64,000 nt of DNA, from the NCBI GenBank assembly GCA_036742665.1, contig DAINQP010000003.1, forward strand, positions 4,546 to 68,545, in the 5' to 3' direction. Every line of letters begins with the position of its first letter. The stretch's first letter is position 1. The translations under genes and the position numbers were made by a program. Positions 43,671 through 51,220 of this stretch are shown one piece after another. The DNA comes from Gp6-AA40 sp036742665 (lineage in GTDB: Bacteria > Acidobacteriota > Vicinamibacteria > Vicinamibacterales > UBA2999). The notes beneath the pieces are model-generated. The model worked only from the letters and a program-made list of their open reading frames with translations. It was not told where the DNA came from and did no database searches.

Positions 43671-44678
43671 CTACGGCTTCAGTTTGACGAGATATGCCGG
43701 ATTGTCTTTGAACATCAGCGTCAGGTCGGCTTCGGCGAGGCCCGCCGCACGCAGCGCCTTGGCCGCCAGCGCCAGCGTGTCGGTGTGATTGGCCCGTCCG
43801 GCGAGGCCCGCGTCACTGCCGACGACAAAGTGACTCGCGCCGATCGCCTTCACCGCCTCCAGCGCGCGGCGCTTCGGTTCTCCCTCAGCGCTGACCGCGC
43901 CGCCGGTCAGCTCGATGAACGCGCCGAGATCCGCCGCCTCTTTGAGCTGGCCGAGCGACATCCACGTGAACTGAGGATCGAGCAACGGATGCGTGACGAT
44001 GATCCGTTTCACCCCGGCGGCCTTTGCCGCCTTCAGGACCTCCAGCGTTTCCTCCGGCGTGACGTGGCCCGTGGCCAACGTCAGATCGTGCTCCGCCATC
44101 AGACCGATCACCTCGTGCACTTCAGGCAGAAGCTTCCCTCCGTGCGACACACGCACGAACGGCCGCTGCTCCTTGTTGTAGCGAACCTCGTGTTCGGAGT
44201 CGTGCGTCGGCAGCCAGACGATGCGACCGTAGCCGCCAGCTACATCGATCATGTAGCGCACGGCCTGCGGGTTGACGCCGCCGACGGCGGTATCGAGCGT
44301 CACCGCCCCGAACACCTCGTAGCCTGGCGTCGCGTACTTGCGAACCAGATACGCGAGGCCGGCGGTTTCAGTCCAATGATTCTTCAGCACGATCCCGCGC
44401 AGGCCGCGCTCCTTCGCGAGCTTCGCGATTTCGAAGGCGTCGGCCGACCTCGGATAGCTGTCGGGATCGTGATGGGCGTGCAAGTCGATGGCGCCGGCAA
44501 GTGCCGGATCGGTCAGGTGCTGATCGGGTTGTGGAACCGTTGGCTTGTGCTTGTAGGGTTCCCAGTGGGTCTTCGCCCGCTGCGGCGCCTGTCGTGCCGC
44601 GAGCGAGAGCGTGGCGAGCGCCCCCGCGGCCAGGCACGCGCACAACAGCAGCAGCACATTCACAATGCGTCGAGGCAT
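43671..44678 (-). CDS. DUF6282 (amidohydrolase-like) family protein, exported
   Basis: A 335-residue protein with an N-terminal signal or anchor (IVNVLLLLCACLAAGALATLSLAA). The body resembles metal-dependent TIM-barrel hydrolases: DLHAHHDPDSYPR supplies the HxH metal motif, LKNHWTETA the next strand, LATGHVTPEETLEVL and IIVTHPLLDP further histidines, and VVGSDAGLAGRANH the terminal Asp. This pattern is that of DUF6282, a family near the amidohydrolases whose reaction is unknown. The ATG at 44676-44678 starts the signal segment. It precedes the serine hydrolase on the same strand by 11 bases and is divergent from the VOC gene by 30 bases. Confidence 0.8.
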   Translation of the reverse strand: MPRRIVNVLLLLCACLAAGALATLSLAARQAPQRAKTHWEPYKHKPTVPQPDQHLTDPALAGAIDLHAHHDPDSYPRSADAFEIAKLAKERGLRGIVLKNHWTETAGLAYLVRKYATPGYEVFGAVTLDTAVGGVNPQAVRYMIDVAGGYGRIVWLPTHDSEHEVRYNKEQRPFVRVSHGGKLLPEVHEVIGLMAEHDLTLATGHVTPEETLEVLKAAKAAGVKRIIVTHPLLDPQFTWMSLGQLKEAADLGAFIELTGGAVSAEGEPKRRALEAVKAIGASHFVVGSDAGLAGRANHTDTLALAAKALRAAGLAEADLTLMFKDNPAYLVKLKP

Positions 44679-44708
44679 GCGGCGTATTATGGCCCGGTGG
44701 AGAGTGCG

Positions 44709-45173
44709 ATGAATAAGATGGCGATGAGTGCACTGGCGGCGGGCCTCACCGTGTTGGTGAGCGGTGTGGCCTTTGCCGAAGTCACGCTGAATTCCGTGCG
44801 CGTTGCGGCGACTGACACCGAGGCGCTGGCGAAATTCTACAAGGCGGCGTTCGGCATGCAGGAGGTCAATCGCATACCGGTCCCCGGCGGACCGGAAATC
44901 TTCGTGAACTTTGGAACCACCGTGGACGCCGCCAAAGCGAACCGCACTCCGCCAGTCGTCATCATGCACCGTGACTCAGACGCGATGAAGGATCCGATCG
45001 CGCACGTGATCTTCAACGTCACCGACATGCATGCGACGGTCGCGGCCATCCAGGCCGCCGGCGGGACCATGACCGGCGAGCCGCGGCCTTACCAGAACAC
45101 CGGCATCGTGATCGGCATCGCCGTCGATCCCGCGGGCAATCGCATCGAGTTGATCCAGCGGCCCACGAAATGA
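44709..45173 (+). CDS. Exported VOC (glyoxalase/bleomycin-resistance fold) protein
   Basis: A 154-residue vicinal-oxygen-chelate protein. Residues 1-23 are a signal peptide (MSALAAGLTVLVSGVAFA), unusual for this superfamily. The domain has ATDTEALAKFYKAAFGMQEV, FVNFGTT, IAHVIFNVTDMHATVAAIQAAGG, and IAVDPAGNRIELIQR, which covers the second metal-binding Glu (E in IELIQ). Only part of the glyoxalase metal site is obvious. It may bind or modify a small periplasmic molecule. The ATG at 44709 is chosen to start the signal peptide, with GGAGAG a few bases upstream. Confidence 0.8.
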   Translation: MNKMAMSALAAGLTVLVSGVAFAEVTLNSVRVAATDTEALAKFYKAAFGMQEVNRIPVPGGPEIFVNFGTTVDAAKANRTPPVVIMHRDSDAMKDPIAHVIFNVTDMHATVAAIQAAGGTMTGEPRPYQNTGIVIGIAVDPAGNRIELIQRPTK

Positions 45174-45192
45174 GCGCCTCGTCCCGATGCCG

Positions 45193-46017
45193 CTACCACG
45201 GCGGCAACGTCATGTAGAGGAACTCCTTCAGGTAGGCATCGGGATTGGCCAGCAGTGCCTCCTGTGTCCCAGCGAAATGAATGCGGCCTTCACGCAGCAC
45301 GAGGAACTGCACTCGTTCGCCGCTGCCGAGCGCGGCGTCTTCGATTGTCAGCTTGCCGTCGTGCTGCACCGCCTTGTGAGTGGCGACGTACACCGCGTCA
45401 CGAATCTGGTGCGTCACGACGATGGACGTCACGTCTTGCAGATCGCGCAGCTTCACGATCTCATCATCCACACTGGCTGCAGTGATTGGATCAAGGCCGG
45501 TCGTGGGATCGTCCAGAAGCAGCACGCTCGGGTGCGAGGCCATCGCCCGCGCCATCGCCACGCGACGACGCTGACCACCGGAAAGCTCGGTCGTGCCACG
45601 TTCGCCGTATTCGGCAAGACCGACGAATCCGAGCACCTCCTGCACACGGGAACGGACCTCGTCCTCCGGCAGGCGCATCTCCTCGGACAAGCGGTATCCC
45701 ACATTGTCCGCCACCGTCAGCGAGTCGAATAGCGCGGTCTCCTGGAAGAGCATGCCAACGTCCGCGCGAACGCGAAGCAGCTCCTGCTCGCTCATACGAT
45801 CGATGCGGTGCCCGTTGACAAGAATCTGGCCGGCATCCGGCCGGAGCAGACCGAGAATCAGCTTGAGCGCCACCGACTTCCCGGAACCGCTCGCGCCGAG
45901 CACGATCGTCATGCGTCCCTTCGGGACGATGAAGCTGACGTGGTCCAGAACGACGTGATCGTCGAAGGCCAGCGACACCTCGTCAAACACCACCGCCGGA
46001 GCATTCTGTTCCGCCAT
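45193..46017 (-). CDS. ABC transporter ATPase of the MlaF (phospholipid transport) type
   Basis: A 274-residue ATP-binding subunit. It shows Walker A GASGSGKSVALKLILGL, the Q-loop in VGMLFQETALFDSLTVADNV, the signature LSGGQRRRVAMARA, Walker B LLLDDPTTGLDP and the switch histidine in IVVTHQIRDA. The LFD(S/M)LTV..NV sequence is typical of MlaF, which drives lipid movement between membranes. No MlaE permease or MCE-domain gene is adjacent, so partners must be encoded elsewhere. The ATG at 46015-46017 begins the domain; a longer frame upstream is unlikely. It follows the kinase gene on the same strand by 29 bases and may be co-transcribed. Confidence 0.88.
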   Translation of the reverse strand: MAEQNAPAVVFDEVSLAFDDHVVLDHVSFIVPKGRMTIVLGASGSGKSVALKLILGLLRPDAGQILVNGHRIDRMSEQELLRVRADVGMLFQETALFDSLTVADNVGYRLSEEMRLPEDEVRSRVQEVLGFVGLAEYGERGTTELSGGQRRRVAMARAMASHPSVLLLDDPTTGLDPITAASVDDEIVKLRDLQDVTSIVVTHQIRDAVYVATHKAVQHDGKLTIEDAALGSGERVQFLVLREGRIHFAGTQEALLANPDAYLKEFLYMTLPPW

Positions 46018-46046
46018 CACGACCAGAGTACTCCGTGAAGAGCCGC

Positions 46047-47699
46047 TTATCGCGTTCTGCCGTCCTTGATGCGCCGGACGTCGCCGGCGAGGATCGTCCA
46101 TGCCATCCAGAAGCCGCCGGTGGCTGCGGCGAGGAACAGCAGCATCGCGAGGCCTGGATAGCCGAAGACGGTGAACGACGTCTGGACTCGCATCAGCATG
46201 GCGGCTCCGACTATCAATGCCGCCAGGACGAGGCCGAGGGCGATGCGATTGGCCACTTTCTGAAAGCCGTCGAGGATCGACCCGTGATCGATGACCTCCA
46301 CCTTCAGCCGAAGATCGTTAGCGGCCACCGCATCGAGAATCCGATTCGCACGCTCGGGTAACCGCTCGACGAAGCCGCGCACCTCCAGCGCCGACGCGAG
46401 CAGATGCGTGGGCGTGGAACTCTTGACCATCCGCCGGCGCATCAGGCTCGTGGCATGCGTCCGCATCGAGCTATTGACGTCAAAGCCCGAGTCGAGCACG
46501 CGGCCGATTTCGTGCAGATTGAGGAGCGTCTTGCCGAGCAGCGGCAGCTCCGACGGCATGCGCAACCCGAATCGGCTGGCACCGCGCGCCATGTCGAGAA
46601 TCGCGCGTCCGATGTTCAGTTCCTTGGCCGAGCGGTCCTGATAGCTCGCCACCAGCTCGCCCACCATGCGGCGCATCGGCGCCTCTTGGAAGCCCTCGCC
46701 TCGCTCGCCGAGTGAGATGACCACCGCAGCAGCTTCGTCGCCGCGACCGTCGGCAATGGCCAGCATCAGCCGGAAGAGGTGCTCCTGCACACTCGCCGAC
46801 AATCGTCCCACCATGCCGAGGTCGATGAGCCCCAGCCGGCGATCGGGCGTGAGCAGCACGTTGCCGGGATGCGGGTCCGCATGAAACAGCCCGTCTACCA
46901 GAATCTGCTGCAGATAGGCGCGAAAGAGGTCGCTGGCCAGACCACTGCCGTCGATCTCGGTCCACTCCACCGGCCCCACTTTCATGATGTTCGTGCCGGC
47001 GATGTAGTCCATCGTCAGCACGCGCGACGATGTGTAGTCGTCAACAGGCAGAGGCACGATGATGCGCTCGACATCGCGCAGCTGATGCGAGAGCGCCACC
47101 ATGTTGCGGGCTTCCTGCTGGTAGTCGAGCTCGCGCAGCATGCTCCGTCTGAACTCGTCGAGAGCGCGCGGGACATCGACGCTGCGAGCCACGCGGCTGA
47201 ACCGCTCCATGAGCACGGCCAGATCGTCGAGCGTGTCGAGATCCTGAAGGACCTGCTCGCGCACTTGCGGGCGCTGAATCTTCACAGCGACTTCTCGCCC
47301 GCTGCGCAACACCGCGCGATGCACCTGGCCGAGCGATGCGGCAGCAATCGGGGCTTCGTCAAACGCCACGAAGGCTTTTGACAGCCGGACGTGCAATTCG
47401 CGCTCGACGATTTCTACGACCTCGGCGTACGGGAAGGGCTCGACGTCATCCTGCAGGCGGGCGAGTGCCGCGGTGTACGCGGGTGGCAACAACTCGGCGC
47501 GGGTCGACAGCAATTGCCCAAGCTTGATGAATGTCGGACCGAGCGATTCGACGTCACGCGCGAACTCATCCGCCTCCGTATCGTCGCGTGACCGCGATCG
47601 ATGCGGTTCGTCGGGCGCGGTGACGAACTCCGCGCGGCCGTACTTCGCCAGGAACGTCGCGAAATCCTTGTAGCGGCTGAGTCGCTCGGCAATTGCCAT
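46047..47699 (-). CDS. AarF/UbiB/ABC1-family atypical kinase
   Basis: A 550-residue ABC1-type kinase-like protein. It shows the family N-terminus (LGPTFIKLGQLLSTRAELLPPAYTAALARLQDDVEPFPY), the A-rich loop in AAASLGQVHRAVL, a lysine in EVAVKIQRP, the signature EFRRSMLRELDYQQEARN, and the catalytic FHADPHPGNVLL with GLIDLGMVGRL (DLG). Two hydrophobic helices near the C-terminus (IALGLVLAALIVGAAML and LAMLLFLAAATGGFWMAW) anchor it. Family members support ubiquinone synthesis or lipid homeostasis. The ATG at 47697-47699 is followed at once by the conserved AERLSRYKDF helix. Confidence 0.92.
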   Translation of the reverse strand: MAIAERLSRYKDFATFLAKYGRAEFVTAPDEPHRSRSRDDTEADEFARDVESLGPTFIKLGQLLSTRAELLPPAYTAALARLQDDVEPFPYAEVVEIVERELHVRLSKAFVAFDEAPIAAASLGQVHRAVLRSGREVAVKIQRPQVREQVLQDLDTLDDLAVLMERFSRVARSVDVPRALDEFRRSMLRELDYQQEARNMVALSHQLRDVERIIVPLPVDDYTSSRVLTMDYIAGTNIMKVGPVEWTEIDGSGLASDLFRAYLQQILVDGLFHADPHPGNVLLTPDRRLGLIDLGMVGRLSASVQEHLFRLMLAIADGRGDEAAAVVISLGERGEGFQEAPMRRMVGELVASYQDRSAKELNIGRAILDMARGASRFGLRMPSELPLLGKTLLNLHEIGRVLDSGFDVNSSMRTHATSLMRRRMVKSSTPTHLLASALEVRGFVERLPERANRILDAVAANDLRLKVEVIDHGSILDGFQKVANRIALGLVLAALIVGAAMLMRVQTSFTVFGYPGLAMLLFLAAATGGFWMAWTILAGDVRRIKDGRTR

Positions 47700-47927
47700 A
47701 CGGAGGAGATGAGCAACGCGTGTGCCCGAGGTAACCGGGCACAGCGACTAAATCGCGACCCGCGGCACGCATCAGATGTCCAGGGAGATACTCATGAATG
47801 GAACGAGAAATCCTTCGCTCGCCTGCATTCGCAGCTCGGCGGAGGAAGTGTGGCTGCCGCTCCTCTGGCCGCTGACTTCGAGTGGCCAGTTGGATGGCAG
47901 CGCGCTTTAGTAGGTTGGCTTTTACGG

Positions 47928-48659
47928 TTAGCGAGCCGAACACGGGGTGGGATTCCACCCCGTCGCATCGGCGAGCTTCTTGAAGTCCGAGCTCGTCGTA
48001 TAAGAGCGCGCGAAATACTGCGGGTCCTCGACCTTGGTAATGACAGTCAGCCAGCGGTCGCCGTTCGGCAGCTCATTGAGGTCCCAATACTCGGTAACGG
48101 TCGCCTTCTCGCTGTACGGCGCGCCGTTCTTCCGCACGTAGCCCGGACGCAGATTCGTGGTGACCACCTTGAGATTGCGCGCGGGAATGTTCCACTGCGC
48201 GACCGAGTGTCCCTGCCAACTGGCTTCAGACGGAGGCGACGGGGTTCCGAAACGAAGCATGCGGGTCTGAGTACCGGTATCGGTTTCCACCTTCAGCGTC
48301 GTATCGTCCTGCCACGAGATGCGAAGACGGCCTGGCAGACGCATGATTCCGCCGGCTCCGTAGGCGCGGCATTGCTCCCCTGCCGCTTCATCCTTCGCCG
48401 GATCCCAGCTCTCGCCGAGCTTGCGGCCTTCGGCATTGAGCGGGACGGCATCGAAGACGCCTTTCGCGGGCGTCACCATTCGATACTTCCAGTCTTCGAC
48501 AATCGGCGAGACCCAATAGCCGGCGAGATCGATCGGTGCCGCCTGGCGAGGCGTGAGGGCCGGACCACCGGCTCGGCCGCGACCGCCGGCGCGCTGTGCG
48601 TCGAGAGAAAGCGAGCATGCGAGGACGCCGCACGTCGTGAGCAACAGGATTCGATTCAC
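47928..48659 (-). CDS. Exported lipocalin-like domain protein of unknown function (short)
   Basis: A 243-residue protein with signal peptide (LLLTTCGVLACSLSLDA). It carries motifs of the same uncharacterised family as 11935-13011 and 49116-51113: IDLAGYWVSP, GGIMRLPGRLRISW, LKVVTTNLRPGYVRKNG, SEKATVTEYWDL, VEDPQYFARSYTTSSDF. It starts with a GTG at 48657-48659 that overlaps by one base the TAG stop of the upstream DUF6152 gene (TAGTG), so the two are translationally coupled. The C-terminus (TGWNPTPCSAR) has a lone cysteine. No catalytic residues are apparent; ligand binding in the periplasm is a guess. Confidence 0.78.
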   Translation of the reverse strand: MNRILLLTTCGVLACSLSLDAQRAGGRGRAGGPALTPRQAAPIDLAGYWVSPIVEDWKYRMVTPAKGVFDAVPLNAEGRKLGESWDPAKDEAAGEQCRAYGAGGIMRLPGRLRISWQDDTTLKVETDTGTQTRMLRFGTPSPPSEASWQGHSVAQWNIPARNLKVVTTNLRPGYVRKNGAPYSEKATVTEYWDLNELPNGDRWLTVITKVEDPQYFARSYTTSSDFKKLADATGWNPTPCSAR

Positions 48660-49051
48660 TAATCAACGACCTCGTTTGTGCCGCGACCCCACGTGAAGCC
48701 ATCCGATGGACGCGTGAGGTTGATCATCAACACGCGATACTCGCCCGGCACCCGCGAGGGCCGTCCACTGATCACCACCTTGTCGCCCACCTTTAGCGAA
48801 TCGCGTTTGACACCGGCGGCGGCCAGCTGCGTGGTGCCACCCCACTCGATGGCCCAGCGCTGCGAGACGCCGCTCGCGTCAGGCGCGTCGATGTGGACGA
48901 ATGAGTGCGGATTCCGATACACGAACTGGACGATGCTGCCTTCGAGCGTGATGGACTTGCCGGTCTCGTAGGTCGCGGCAAACGAGTGGTGGGCGAATGA
49001 CGTCGAGGCGGTCAGCACGGCGGCAATGGTTATCAGCAGGAGTGTGCGCAT
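48659..49051 (-). CDS. DUF6152-family exported small protein (copy 3)
   Basis: A 130-residue DUF6152 protein with signal peptide (LLLITIAAVLTASTSFA) followed by HHSFAATYE, the family hallmark. Conserved strands are LEGSIVQFVYRNPHSFVHIDAPD, RWAIEWGGTTQLAAAGV, LKVGDKVVISGRPSRVPGEYRVLMINLTRPSDGFTWG. Unlike copies 1 and 2 it lacks the internal cysteines. The ATG at 49049-49051 starts the signal peptide. The stop overlaps the start of the lipocalin-like gene. A palindromic repeat lies between it and the MBL-fold gene upstream, so the three genes may still form a unit. Confidence 0.82.
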   Translation of the reverse strand: MRTLLLITIAAVLTASTSFAHHSFAATYETGKSITLEGSIVQFVYRNPHSFVHIDAPDASGVSQRWAIEWGGTTQLAAAGVKRDSLKVGDKVVISGRPSRVPGEYRVLMINLTRPSDGFTWGRGTNEVVD

Positions 49052-49064
49052 CGCTTTCCTCGCG

Positions 49065-49114
49065 TAGTGTCCGGCTTCAGTGGCCCTCTGGTAGTGTCCG
49101 GCTTCAGCCGGACC
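49065..49114. repeat. Palindromic repeat family A, copy 2 (half copy plus full copy)
   Basis: A half element GTAGTGTCCGGCTTCAG (49065-49081) is followed by a full GTAGTGTCCGGCTTCAGCCGGAC (49091-49113) whose 8-bp stem is GTCCGGCT/AGCCGGAC (49096-49113). The TGA stop of the upstream MBL-fold gene (49116-49118) directly abuts it. Confidence 0.7.
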
Positions 49115-49115
49115 T

Positions 49116-51113
49116 TCAGAGCGTCTTGTAGACCGCCTCAATAAACATGTTCGTCGTCCAGGGGCCGGTGGTGGCGCCGTAGCGTCCGTCGAAGTCCAGC
49201 GTCGGGCGCGCGGCCTTCACCTGCTCGAGCGTCTTACCCTGCTTCTTGAGGTCGCGGATTCGGTCGCGGATCATCACCAGCATGTTGCGATAGGAGGCGA
49301 CGTCGGCCGTATCCGACAAACGTCCGCGACCCGGGACGATCCACGTGCCGCCCTGTGAGCGGTACTCTGCCACCGACAGATCGAGGATCTCATTGAGACC
49401 GTCGATGACGCCCTGAATCGTGCCGCCATTCGTCGTGTCGACGAGCGGATAACTGATCGTCGAGAACAGGTTACCGGCTGCTATGACTTCCGAGTGACGG
49501 AAGAAGACGAAGCTGTCGCTATCCGTGTTGGCCGCCTTCGCGTGATAGAGGATCACCGGCTCGCCGTTCACATACTCCGACAGCTTGTAAAAGGCATCGA
49601 AGAAGGTGTCAACGGGCCACGCCGCTTCGGGCGCCGCCGCGGCCCTATTCGCCGGCGTGCTCATCGCCGTCAAGACACCGTCATGGGCAACGATCGTCGC
49701 CGCAGTCCCAATCTCGCGCACAGCGCTGCCGAATCCACCAGCGCCGCCCGCGCGTCGGAAGTTCGCCGAAGCGGCCAGCTTCTCGTTGCCACCGACGTGC
49801 TCAGGTGCCGCGCTGGTGTTGATGATGTAGCGGATCGGCCGTGCGGGCCGAGGCGACGCGACGACCGCATTGAAGTAGGGACTCGACCAGCTCGGCATCC
49901 CCGGACAGTTCGCGCCAAAGCACGTGTTCGTCGCGGGAGGACTCACGACTGATCTGGCCAGCTCGGTCAACGCCGCGAGAACCTTGTCGGTCATCTGCGC
50001 CGAACCGGTGTTGACGATGGCGATGCCGTCGCGGCCGACCGACGCGGTGATGTTCGTGCCGTCGGCAATCAGGATGTAGACGTTGCCCTGTACCGGCATG
50101 ACATGGACTTGTCCGTCTCGCGGGCTCTGATCGGCAATGCGCCTGGCGACATCGTTCGCTGTCTTCGAAACCGGCACCGTCAGGGTGTTCACCGTCGCGC
50201 TCTTGGCGAGCACTGCCCGGTACTCCGGATAGATCGTCTTCACGCCACCACGGATCGGTTCGAATGGAATCCACGACTGCGTCTTGAGGAACTCGCCGAT
50301 GCCACTGTTCTGCCCCGGCAGGAAATGCGGCACCCAGTGGCGATCGCGTCCGCCGTTCTCGGCAAATGACGACCCGCTGCAGTTCTCAGTCGCCGGTCCC
50401 GCATTCGGATCGTAGGTGTAGGTGATCGACAGTACGTACGGCTCGTCGAGATAGATCGGGTCGTCCACCACCTGCAGAATCGACAGGACGTCGTCGTGGC
50501 GGGTGATGTACTCCGTCATCGTCAGCATGTCGGACGTTTGCGGTCCGCCGCGGCGCAAGTAGCCGTCCTTCAAATGCGTCGTCGTGACCTTCAGCGTCTG
50601 ACCGATCCATTCGCCGGTGGAGAACCCGCTCCAACTGTGCGGCGCCCACGCCGGTGGATGTGGACGACCATCGACGAAGATCGGGCGGTCCAGCGAGCGC
50701 ATGAACTGCACGCGGTAGCCGACGATCTCCCGCGAGATCGGATCGAGATCTTTGAGAATTCGTGCACCGCCAACGCCGCGCCACTGGTGCGGTGCCGAGT
50801 GCGGGCGGCACTGATACTCTGGCGTGCCCCAGATCGATTCGGGTGTGGTGTCGGCGCGGAGACGTCCCGCCTCGTTGAGCGCGAGACCGAGATAGTCGGC
50901 GAGTGGCGGTTGTCCGGGGTCTTCGTTGCTGTCCAGCCGCCATTCTCCGGCGATGTCGGGTGGCCGCGCACCGCCGCCCTGGGCGGACACACGGAAACTG
51001 ACCGCAGTGGCGATGGCGAGCGCAAGGAGCACGACCGCCGATCGACTCGCGGACCCTCGCTCAGGGCAGGCCCGTCGAATTGCAGGCGCTCGCTCATGAC
51101 AGGCTGGACGCAT
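49116..51113 (-). CDS. Lipocalin-like domain fused to a degenerate metallo-beta-lactamase fold
   Basis: A 665-residue exported protein. After a basic N-terminus and a hydrophobic signal (AVVLLALAIATAVSFRVSA), residues 40-310 carry the lipocalin-like pattern (IAGEWRLDSN, EWIGQTLKVTTTHLKDGYLRRGG, SDMLTMTEYITR, VVDDPIYL). Residues 350-665 align to an Acidobacteria MBL-fold hydrolase group by VHVMPVQGNVYILIADGTNI, IRYIINT...EHVGGNE, FFDAFYKLSEYVNGEPV, IQGVIDGLNEILDL and ATTGPWTTNMFIEAVYKTL. The metal ligands are lost: HxHxDH reads SAAPEH, the next His reads Asn (NTDSDS), AGD reads AGN, and PGHG reads PGRG. It is probably a pseudoenzyme. The ATG at 51111-51113 is the likely start. Divergent from TonB receptor 2. 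Confidence 0.82.
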   Translation of the reverse strand: MRPACHERAPAIRRACPERGSASRSAVVLLALAIATAVSFRVSAQGGGARPPDIAGEWRLDSNEDPGQPPLADYLGLALNEAGRLRADTTPESIWGTPEYQCRPHSAPHQWRGVGGARILKDLDPISREIVGYRVQFMRSLDRPIFVDGRPHPPAWAPHSWSGFSTGEWIGQTLKVTTTHLKDGYLRRGGPQTSDMLTMTEYITRHDDVLSILQVVDDPIYLDEPYVLSITYTYDPNAGPATENCSGSSFAENGGRDRHWVPHFLPGQNSGIGEFLKTQSWIPFEPIRGGVKTIYPEYRAVLAKSATVNTLTVPVSKTANDVARRIADQSPRDGQVHVMPVQGNVYILIADGTNITASVGRDGIAIVNTGSAQMTDKVLAALTELARSVVSPPATNTCFGANCPGMPSWSSPYFNAVVASPRPARPIRYIINTSAAPEHVGGNEKLAASANFRRAGGAGGFGSAVREIGTAATIVAHDGVLTAMSTPANRAAAAPEAAWPVDTFFDAFYKLSEYVNGEPVILYHAKAANTDSDSFVFFRHSEVIAAGNLFSTISYPLVDTTNGGTIQGVIDGLNEILDLSVAEYRSQGGTWIVPGRGRLSDTADVASYRNMLVMIRDRIRDLKKQGKTLEQVKAARPTLDFDGRYGATTGPWTTNMFIEAVYKTL

Positions 51114-51220
51114 GGTGCGCCGATTATCACTCAAGAAGCGAGCAAATGTGCCTTTCACGCGTTTACGTGGCTTGACTTTGCGGTGAGGGCGGGATGGAAT
51201 GCGCCCGTTTGGGAGCATCA

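Noticed and set aside
47794..47910. 38-codon open frame with a fair ribosome site in the spacer upstream of the kinase gene
   Set aside because: No similarity and no conserved feature; too short to support from sequence alone.
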